Positions 34,337-44,900 of a DNA stretch of 64,000 bases are shown here, in pieces. The notes below the pieces were generated by a model that saw nothing but the letters and a program-made list of their open reading frames with translations, was not told the DNA's origin and ran no database searches. A program made the position numbers and the translations under genes. The stretch's first letter is position 1; each line of letters starts with the position of its first letter. This stretch comes from Pristionchus mayeri (Eukaryota; Nematoda; Chromadorea; Rhabditida; Neodiplogasteridae). The DNA lies in the NCBI GenBank assembly GCA_036245805.1, contig BTRK01000003.1:26980685-27044684 (forward strand), read 5' to 3'.

Positions 34337-36893
34337 TCAGACGGGGAACACTTTCTTCTCGCTCTTCACGGCAGACTTGGTCTTGCTCGACTTCGTTCTG
34401 CTCTTCTTCTCTCCTTTCTGCACTGAGTACAACGATTCCTCGATCGCAGTAACCAGTGTTTGCTGCGGCGTCTGCACAAATCATCCCAATTTTTAAATGA
34501 AAGTGCGCGGCACGGCGCGGAAATCGTGCGCCCACGTGCGCACCTTTGCCCCGGGCGTCCTCGCAGTGCGCAGTCTGCTGTAGTTGCTGTTGCGCTTACC
34601 AGTCTTCCTGCTGGCAAAGATGATCAGAGATCAAAGAGCAAAGAGCAACGACTCACGCGATGCTTCGTTTCTGAGGCGTAGGCGTCGCGGCTGATCTGCA
34701 GAGATGACGTCATCATTACGAAATAGAAAGGAGAATTCACTTCTTAGTGGGACAAGAGGGGCACGTAGAAGAGGGCATGTTGGGGGAGCGAGCTGCGACT
34801 GTTCTGCAATCAATTTATGAATGATTACGAGAATACAGTGGCACTTCTACAGTCTATGGAAGTGCTGATCCGTCCTCTATTGATAAACTACAGAAGACCA
34901 GATAAATAATTCTAATGGCAAGTGCTGTGAGTGGTTCTCTTCAGGGATTGACATGGCAATGTCTGGATTCTCCCTCACATCTGTGTCATCTGCGTGTGTG
35001 CCTCCATCATCTTCGCATTCAGTTTCTTCTTCTCCGACTTCCCTGATCCTGCCCCTGATCCGGGCATCGGATTCACGGCCACGCCCACTTGCGCCTTAGG
35101 GGCGGGACTCTTGGCTGCAGCGACTGCAGACTTCCCCGAGCCGGAACCAGCTGCAGCCGGCTTCTTGTCCTTGTGCGTCACTCAAATCGATCGATAGGAT
35201 TAAGAGTACGGTAGTCTACAGTACCTCGATCGACGGCAGTATTCGATAGATTGCCTGATCCCGATCCAGAATGACCTGGGGCGAGAACCGAGGTTGCCGA
35301 CTCGCCAACGTCCAGCTGAAATGATCAAATAGAAATGGTCGCTTATCAAACTGGACGTCGTCAACCGCAAAACGCAAATAAATTGATGTGAACTGTAAAC
35401 CTACCAATCTTGCAATTAAAAAAAATATTGATGATATGAATCACAATTATTGTAAAGTTGATCTTGAGGGTAGATGATCTCGAATGGTTCCCTACCTCAT
35501 AGCAGTAGATTCGCATCGCGGGCATATCGAATCCGACGGAGAGAACCAGTGTCTGTCTCATCATTCCCACACACGACTCGGCTCCTGAAAAGGGGCGGGA
35601 CTAGAAAAGGGGCGGAGCCATGAGTATCTGACCCTTCACCATCGGCTCTCCGTTTCTCTCCGGAATAGCGAATACGATGTGGCGGCGCTCGCGAATCTGA
35701 ACAGAAATAAATCAGTCTTCGATTACCTCCACCACCGTATACCTCGTCCAATTTGGTCTTGACCGCATCTAGAATGGTCTCGCGCAGTTTCTCTTCGCTT
35801 GGCTAAACCATTATTATTATCGTCTCCCTAATTTAGTGACACGGTTACCTGAGCGAGACGAATGCCTTTCGAGACAATATCCATGATCTACAATTTAAAA
35901 GTCAATCAATAATTTATAAATCAGTGTTTACTTCCAGTCCTCTACTCGTTGAATCGAAGAGAACTCGCGGAGCGAATGTCGAAAAAGCGGAGACCGTCGA
36001 GGAACGAGGTAACGAATTCCCGAACACACTGGAAGGAGAAGATCAGGGATCAGAGTTCAAACATCAAAGATGACCTCTTCTGGGCGACGGACTTGCGCTT
36101 CTTCATCATCACCTTGATGCCTGCCGAGTGTTGTGAGGGCGATTGATCATGGATCACTGATATCTGGAAGAAAGCGAAACAATCAGAGATCAAAGATCAA
36201 CTTGCCTTGTTGGGATTCCTTCCTTGCAGTTCGTCCTCAGCCGCGTCGTCCTCCGCCTCAGTGTCCGATGGATTGACAGCCGCTGCAGATTGATCTTTGA
36301 TCTTTGTTTCTCGCTTGTGTTCACTAGTAAACTAGGAAGAAAGAATTGAGGTCTGCTCCATGCCCTTCCTCCTCCTTACATGTTTCCATCGCCAGTTGTT
36401 GCTGTCCTTCCTCTTGTCCCTGCAGCATCTGCTGAGCCTTCTGACTGGCCACTCCCGGCTGCTGCAATCGATGCTCGATTGATAATTCAGCTCTACAGTA
36501 ACCTCTTTAGAGCTCTCGGCGCGGCGGGACGCGGCGTCCACACGACCGTAGTAGTTCTGAGATCGATTAGTCAATTTTGTGTTGGGTGAAGAGAGACAAA
36601 CCTTCGTTCGCTCGTGTTCCTTCCTTGCATAGGCAATGGTGAAAGAGAGGAGGAAGAGCACAAAGATCCCGACACCTCAAGATGGAGTAGTGATGATGCA
36701 ATTCATTGCATAGTACAGTACCTATTGAGGGAGCATAGTAGGGTGGTAGGTCCAGCCACACCTCACATGTCGGACTAGAATAAGGATTACGGTATAAAGG
36801 TACAGTACTAAATAATAATACTTTATCTGTGATCGAGGCGCGACGAAACAAGAAAACTCACTAGACCCTGGAGACATTTGCGACTAGACTCAT
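34337..36893 (-). CDS. unidentified single-pass membrane protein with Lys-rich tail
   Basis: Not recognised. From ATG 36893 the exons give a short lumenal segment with an NVS glycosylation site and CEVWLDLPPYYAPSIG, a membrane helix (GIFVLFLLSFTIAYAR), a basic stretch (KEHERTKNYYGR), a Gln-rich exon (LQGQEEGQQQLAMET), an acidic exon (PSDTEAEDDAAEDELQGRN), then IMDIVSKGIRLAQ, PSEEKLRETILDAVKTKLDE, IRERRHIVFAIPERNGEP and VGMMRQTLVLSVGFDMPAMR, an Ala/Lys/Gly-rich linker, and a Lys/Ser-rich end TKSAVKSEKKVFPV. One intron appears to use a GC donor (AAG then gcaagt, near 36205). Because the region 34.3-35.2 kb is compositionally different, two adjacent genes remain possible. Confidence 0.5.
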
Positions 36894-37263
36894 CAGTAGA
36901 CCGCGCGAGAGGAGAACGAATGAGAGGAGTGAGGGGAGAGGAGAGAGGAGAGAGCTCGTTCATAACATTACGTGCGTATTCCCGTGTACGAGTGAAACAC
37001 TGATGAATATGGATGAGCTGGACGAGATTCTCCTGAGGATACCCATTTACATCAGTTTAAAATAAATTACCCTTTCGATGATACGACGTTGAACTACGCC
37101 CCGCTCTACCCTGGCAACAAATAACTCACTAAAAAATTTTTGAAAAAAATGTTAAATTTCAGATACAAAATGAGAGTTGATAATTAAAATTGAATTTATT
37201 CATTACGTATTTCGATTACACTACACAGTCTGCAGCGAATTGTTTGTTATCCATCCATTTTTA
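36894..37263. other. short intergenic gap
   Basis: A GAGAGG-rich stretch (36905-36960) followed by AT-rich sequence; no coding exon or RNA gene seen. It presumably holds the 5' flank of the gene to the left and the 3' flank of the gene to the right. Confidence 0.4.
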
Positions 37264-38860
37264 TCACTGCAAATTGTAAGTCCACAACTGAGCCTTCTTC
37301 GAGTGTTGGTCGATTAATTTGAGGGTTAGAGTCTCATTCCTCACTCCCACTGAGTAGTCAAAAGTAGTGAAAGGACACGAGGATGGACGACTGCAGGGAG
37401 ATACTTATTCTTTCATCAATCATTTCTCTCTTTTGTCCTCTCCAAAAGGTGATTGTGATAACGGAAGTATTTTGTACTCACCCAAATGTCCACGTGTGCA
37501 GTGAGAGATCTGTAGTGTCTAGAGCAAGGATGAAATCGTGGCCGATGTTCACGATGAAGAGGGAGTCAGAATCAGAGTACCCGTGCATCCACTGAATTTG
37601 AGAATTGAAAAAATGCAGAAAATAAAATTCACCAATTTATCAACCAGGGCGGTGAAGGGAAGCTGCACTTCCACGACATCTTCGTTTGGTTGACTGATTC
37701 TCACTTCTTTCGAGGGGCGCAAGATGAAGAGATGGGTCCTGAAGTGAATACACGAGCTCTATTCAGTCGTGAGCTTGCACGAACCTGAAGTAAACGACTA
37801 AAGCGTCAATTCGTTCCTTCATCTCGATCTCTTTCATCGGCTTCTCACTCGATTGATTCAATTCCTGTACGGCTATTCGAGTGTCTTTCAATTCCACAGA
37901 ATGGAGGGAAAAGGGCGTGGAATCAAGAAATTCGTCGTAGGGAATCTGCCATTCTCACTCTTTGTTTGATGATGATAAGCAACAAAACCTCGCTAATTTG
38001 CCTCCACACAATTTCTCCCTTTTGAACGGAGGCTAATAGGCACTTTCGTGTCCAATTCTTAATCGATATTTATATTTTATTAAATGCAAAGAATATACCT
38101 CTTTCTCTTTATCTCGATAATCGAGCATGGAAAAGCAGAGTGAATCATCTATCACGTGGATGTCCAAGTAGTCCAACCCTTCCAGAATCGAGGTTTCTCC
38201 CTTGATTTTATCGCCACTGGAGGAGGGAATTAGGGTAGAACTCCTACCGAACTACTCACTCTTTTGTAACGACATGCAGTTCAATCGGGCTGATGTTGCT
38301 GTTATAGAAAATTGATCCTTCAATATATTATTCATCATCGACAAATGAACTTTACTTACCGTCCATCACTTGATAGCAGAGGTAACTTTGGCTTGGAAGA
38401 TCCTCTTTATGGGAGTAATTGAGAATCGGGACTGCATCCATCGTCAAACGATTGAACTGGAAACAGAGAGTGGAATAAATGTGAAATTTGTGTGGTTGTG
38501 ACGTATTATCGGTGAGTAATCACACAAACAGGAGAGCAGAGCGTGTTTTCGCTTCTTTTACCAAGGAAACGCCCTCAAAACGTACAATTCAGTTTCTAAG
38601 AGTGATTGAGTCGCGAGTGCGAAGATGAATCCAAAGAGAGTGAAGAGAGCGAAGAAAGCAGAGAAGACGACGATGATGTCGAGGAAGAAGTTGATGTCTG
38701 TCTCACTCCGAGTTAGGGGCTGAGAGAGACGAAGATGACGTCATCCAGAGAAATCATCCACCCTTATCGTCACTGACATGGAGACTATCGCAAATATTAT
38801 GAAAACAAGAATGGTTCGAACCAATGTTTCTGCTTGTAAGCTCTTATCTCACTCATGCAA
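37264..38860 (-). CDS. unidentified membrane/extracellular protein downstream of the CTLD receptor
   Basis: Not recognised. Minus-strand exons in order: a hydrophobic segment VRTILVFIIFAIVSMS (38.8 kb), a second hydrophobic segment INFFLDIIVVFSAFFALFTL (38.65 kb), then FNRLTMDAVPILNYSHKEDL with QSYLCYQVMDG, ETSILEGLDYLDIHVIDDSL, YDEFLDSTPFSLHSVELKDT, THLFILRPSKEVRISQPNED, WMHGYSDSDSLFIVNIGHDF and a last exon ending QLWTYNLQ. The beta-rich part resembles in style the ectodomain of the receptor gene just upstream. The spacing of roughly 110 bp from that gene's stop codon, on the same strand, would fit an operon. No good start codon was found, so the 5' limit is approximate and the two-helix exons may belong to a different model. 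Confidence 0.45.
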
Positions 38861-38969
38861 ACTGTGAAGTGTAGTTTAGAATACTTTAACGGGATCAATA
38901 ATGTACAACAAACACATTGAGTAACATCAGTGATAATGCAAGTATTGAATGTCGTGCACACATCGAGTC

Positions 38970-41900
38970 TCAACTGGTAGGCGTTGATTCTCCCTCGAGT
39001 TCTTTAATCAGCCTCCGCATAATAACAGAAGGTCGATTGAGTCGATTTCGTTCCTGAGATTAAGAAAATGGAGTTTATTATCAGTTTGAGAACAGACATC
39101 AATGGGAACGGACGATTTGACGGTGAAGGATTCATCACTGAGATCCGATCGAAGAGAGATTGAAGGAACTTCCAAGTTCAGATGAGACTCCAGATGAGGA
39201 GAGATTATTGGTCGTGGCTAAATTTGCAAAAAAATCTAATTCATCTTCCCACTTATTTAAACAAAAACTGACGACTTGAAGACTATCCGGAATCTTAGGT
39301 TGCCCTTCGACTTTTCGCAAGAAGGAATCGTCCTGAATCAGGAGATAACAAAGCCTATATAGTTCAGATTACATCGATAACAGCTCGTGCGATATGAGAA
39401 GGAATAATGGGTAGGTCGAGACTAGACTTTGAAGGATTCTTCAAGGATTTGGAAGCATGGAAATGAACAGGAGGAATTTCGAAGAAGTGATCCTCCATCT
39501 CTTCACTCTCCTTCTCCCACCTCTTCTCTGGAGTACTATGAAGTGGAACAGGTGGGGAATCCACCTCAGAGGAAGAGGATGAACTGTCTGAAGTAAAGTT
39601 TGCACTAACAAAAGAAGAAATGAGGCAATCATGAATCATTAAGATTAATGAAATCTACTATCGATTGGTAGATCACCGCTGCTCTCTGCATCTGGCACTG
39701 CAGCAATGACTTGTTCCTCGGTGGATCTTCGTTGAGTTCTCTCCTCCATCGCTTCTTCATCATTCTCTTTCGATCGATTCACATAACGCCTGTAGTATTC
39801 ACTCACTGCTTTTAGACCACCCATCTTTTCGAGATACGACTGTTCGAGATCTTGGATTCACCTGATCAACAATGCAACAATGATTCCGCAGGATGCAGCC
39901 ACTACGACAACAGCTACAGATATCAAGATTACTTCCAAGTAGGAGCTTGGCTCTGGATTTGCATCCGTCTGAATGGGGTCACAAATAACGTCGGACTAAC
40001 AATCGGATTGGTAAGCCAATTTTATCATTCGACAGTCATGAACTACATACATACATATCATATGAGCATACGTCAAATGGGTCTCACAAAAGAGAGAATG
40101 CACGTCGGCACGCTGGCCAAAGGGACGTCGGCATTTTACAAATTTGAACCATCAAAGAATATTTTTAAATTATTAAAGTAACCTTTAAAAACGTTAAAAA
40201 GTCAGTTCTAAAATTAAGAATCAGCTGATTCGGCCATTGAACAAAAATAAGATATTAGCGTACTCATAAAATGGGTTACGGTAGCATGAATTTTTGGTCT
40301 CAATCACTTTAAAAATTAATAACTCATCGAATACAGCATTAAATCGATCATACTTTTTTAGAATTTCAAATTGGATCGGGGAAAATGTCTGTATACCACA
40401 GCGCCGTCACGAAAATGCGAAATAAAAGAATGTGACGTGCCCAAAGTTGCATGAAAAATGTGCACTCTCGAAAACTCTCATTTTATAGTTTGCCTTTGTT
40501 CTCACGAAGTAAGCCACCGCGTGGGTCAATTTTTCGTTTATAACCACTTTCAAGTATGCCATTTACACTAATGCAAGTCAGACCCACGGCGGCGACTTCG
40601 AAATATGATTATATCGGCGTCAAAATGTGATGTTTTCGAAGAAATCATTGTCCTCGTTCTCAGCAAATATAGCTCCATGTTTGTTATTATTTTGCCTAAA
40701 ACTTCTTTTCAATATGTAGTATTTACTCTAAAAAGACTGACCCACGCGGGTCCCTTGAAATTATATAAAAGAACAAAATGAGCTTGAGGGTGCTATCGCA
40801 CGCAACGCGTGGGCGCGCGTCGCGTGTGCTTATAACGCAACTCAGTGTTTTTCGATATTTTAACTAATTTCGAGGTCACCGCGTGGGTCAGTATTTTCGG
40901 AGTAAATAGTACATATTGAAAAGAAGTTTTAGGCAAAATAATAGCACACGGGGAGCTATATTTGCTGAGAACGAGGACAATGATTTCTTCGAAAACATCA
41001 CATTTCGACGCCGATATAATCATATTTCGAGGTCGGCGCCGTGGGTCTGACTTGCATTAGTGTAAATGGCATACTTGAAAGTGGTTAGAACCGAAAAATT
41101 GACCCACGCGGTGGCTTACTTCGCGAGAACAAAGGCAAACTATAAAATGAGAGTTTTCGAGAGTGCACATTTTTCATTCAACTTTGGGCACGTCACATTC
41201 TTTTATTTTGCATTTCTGTGATGGCGCTGTGGTATACAGATATTTTCCCCGATCCAACTTGAAATTCTAAAGAAAGTATGATCAATTTAATCCTGTATTC
41301 GATGAGTTATTAATTTTTAAAGTGATTGAGAGCAAAAAATCGCGCTACCGTATGCCAATATTTCAGTACGCGAATACGCGGCTCCCTGTCCAATGATTGA
41401 ATTATCCGGTTCTGCATGATGCAACTTTATTTTAACTATTTATCTTTATTTTTTGCATTTATCCTATGCGGATATGCGACGTCGGCAAAAAAAATTAGGC
41501 ACGTCGGCAAAAATTTAAGAGCGAGACCCCATTTGACGTATGCATATGAGGGCGTTTGCGAAAGATTCGATCAGAGCCCGGCACAGCAAAAAAAGTCATT
41601 TTTCCAATTTTGAGTGATTTGGGGTTATCAAGGACGCTGAAGAAGATAGGCATACTAATTTTGTACGTAGAGCTTCCGTTGGCTCCAGACGACGTTACGT
41701 CGAATTCACATTTTGAAGCTTTCCACGGCTCAATTGAGCGCTAAAATTAGTGGAATAAATGTTCTGGGGTTAAATTTTAAGGCGAAAACGCAGGTGTATT
41801 TCATTTGTCATAATTTCGTAATTAAAAAATTAAAAATTGAACTTTTAGATACAACGACATCAATCTTCGATTATCCATATGCATTGACCATGATAGTCTG

Positions 41901-44900
41901 AGCTCCATCCTCCATTCGAATCGGTCCTCCACTCATGAATTGATCGTTCTCGTAGTGATCTCTTCCCACTGCAACACTCTTGAAGAGCATGGGAATGGCC
42001 TCGAGCACTAGGAATGACCAAGTGGAGACATCGGAGTAGAATCCGCTCGTCATAGACACCAATCTCTTCGCCGACGAATACTGAAAAATCAGCACTTATA
42101 ATTGTATTTGTTTTGAATCTGGACTCACTCCATCGCTCGGACATGTTTGATCCCCGTATGTAATTAGATTGAAAACAAATCGGTTAAGTACGAAATGTTC
42201 GAAAACACCATCCTTGAACTCATTAGGAGAATCAGCCTGGATGCAATTGTCCTATTCAATTTGTTAAATTTTTCGGTACTTGGATGTTGAGAACTATTGA
42301 TTTCCTCGGCAGTTTCATGGTCGTTACATGATCTAGAATCAGTTGCAAATTATTCTTGCATGTAATAGGTCGAGAAGTGTCCGAGTAGAGAAGAGAGACG
42401 GCCACGTCGTCTATCATGTCGAACACGACCGTCATTTCTTCCAGAACTGCGCAATTCATTACCTCTGCTCATGTATTCAGGCGAAACTTACTTTCACCAC
42501 CCGAATGCTTTAGTAAGATCACATTGCGAATGAATCTGCCATCGTAGTAGGACATGTCTCTCACCATACTCAAAAAGGATCGCTTGATACCGTATTTGGG
42601 TTCCTAAAAGGGCTATTCGTTCCTTGCGCATTTTTTGTCAATTCTGTCCTATTGGGGTGTCCGGAAAGTTCGTATAATGCTTCGGAAAAAAGTCAGTTCG
42701 CGATCAAATGCAGTGATTGCGCAATCTGTTTGTCAACAATGTATTGCATCATTCTGACGTTGAGTAGTGAGAGGATTTAATCAGTCTCCTAGTTGCTACA
42801 TTGATTATTGTGATGGACTCCCATCTCTACCTCCGAGCAGTTTTACTTCATTACTACCGTCTTGGCCGATCCGTGAAGGAGGCCCACTCTGCCCTGGCCC
42901 AGTCGGAAGGAGCTGACGCCCCCTCCATACCCTTCTGCTATAAGTGGTTCTCCCGCTTCAAGAAAGGGGAGTTTGGTCTCGATGATCAACCCCGCTCTGG
43001 ACGCCCTCCCTCCCTCGATCAGCCTCTCGTTCTCCGCATACTGAAGCGCAAGCCCATGGCCAGTGTGCGTGAGTTGAAGAAGGATACTGGTACTCCCAGA
43101 TCAACGGTGTCCGATATCCTCCATCAATCTGGGAAGAAGCCGAAACTCCCACAAGTGATTCCCCATGACCTCTCCCCCGAACAGCTGAAAAATCGTGTTC
43201 AAGTCTGTCGGGAATTACTCCATCGTAGATCCAATCTTCGATGGGTCAATTCCATCATCGCTACAGATGAGAAGTGGATCACGTACGATAACCCTGTGAG
43301 GAGACTGCAATGGGTGGATGCAGATGAGAAGCCCACTCCCGTCCCGAAGAAGGAAGAGCACGGAAAGAAGGAACTCCTCTGCTTCTTCTTCTCAGTGCTC
43401 GGTCCCATCTACTGGGAGATCCTCGCCCCTGGCACCAGCATCAATGCCGACCTCTTCCCTGAACAACTGGAAGATGTCGCGATCAGAGTCCCTCCCAGAC
43501 TCCTGAACCAGGGCAAAATTCTTCTTCTGATTGACAATGCTCGCCCACATCGAGCGAAGATGACCCAGAAGAAAATGGACGAGCTGAAGATCGAGAGGAT
43601 TCCCCATCCACCGTATTCCCCGGATCTCTCCCCATGCGACTACCACTGCTTCCGCTCTCTCTCTGACTTCTGCAAAGGAAAGAAGTTCAAGAATCGAGAT
43701 GAAGTTGTGAGGGCTTTCGTGAACTGGGCGGTCTCGAAGAAACCCGCATTCTGGAAGAGAGGAATCGAGACCCTGCCCAATCGCTGGAGGGAGGTAGTGA
43801 GAAAGAAGGGGGCATACATTGGTCACTGAGAATTGTAAAGCATTGAATAAAAAATAAAAATAAAAAATTATACGAACTTTCCGGACACCCCAATATTTTT
43901 CTCTACCTTTTTTGAGTTTTTAATAATGAAAAATCTCACAAAAAGATCACGAAGACCAGCGTTGAGAGAGGCGATAATAACCAAATCAACTTGCTCTCCG
44001 TTCAAAGGTGAGAAGTCTGGATCACAATATCAACAAGAAAATGTCTGAACTGGAAATGACTGACCACTATTCCCGTTTAGTTCGTTTGCGAGTTGGTTAG
44101 CTACAATGACAAAATATTATGCGCATAGAATCATACGGCGGTTTACATGCGGATGATGATAGATTTCTCCCGTTCGCATCGTCTTTCTTGTTGATTTTTA
44201 CAGCGAATATTTCGGATCCTTTGGCAAAAAAATGTTGTAAAAATATCAGGTTGTAACAAAAGTTTTGCCCGATTTTCCGATTTTCGTTTTAAGCATACGC
44301 CGTCTTTTATTCTCAAGATCTTTTCATACTGTTTACTATATTCGTTGAGTGATTGGATACTCTTTCTATCACACATAAGTACAAACCAAACCATTTGATA
44401 TCATGGTCGCATTTCAAAGTTAAAGTTACTGCTTTTGATATCTGAACTACATATTTTTGGGGTCAGCACTCTACGGGCATCAGTGATAATGCAAATATGA
44501 AGGTATATTTGGAAAGTGTGATGATCAAGCATAATAAAGAAATATCTAAATAGGGATTACCACAAAAAGCGTTACCGAAACTGAGGTCATTTTTGATCTT
44601 TCGTCAAAAAGGGCTTGGTCGGAATCAGTTCCTTACACCGCATTTAAACTTTAAGCACCTTCAATGGTAAGCTCATATTTATTTTCAAGTGGACATAAAA
44701 TCATTGTATTAAAAAATGCAATATTGCATACTCAGATACTGATATTAAAGTGTCGAAATTGATGTTTCCATAAATGCCATGTTTCCAGCATAGAAGAAAG
44801 CTCAGACTTTATATTGTTAACTGAACAAGCAACTCTTACTCTATCACTTATTGGCTTGGCCTAGTCAGGGGATAGCTTCCTTTTGAAGAGGTCGACTCGA

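Noticed and set aside
43392..43826. A 144-residue frame antisense to the mariner transposase (also at 209-643)
   Set aside because: Shadow of the transposase coding sequence on the other strand; no domain and no independent evidence.
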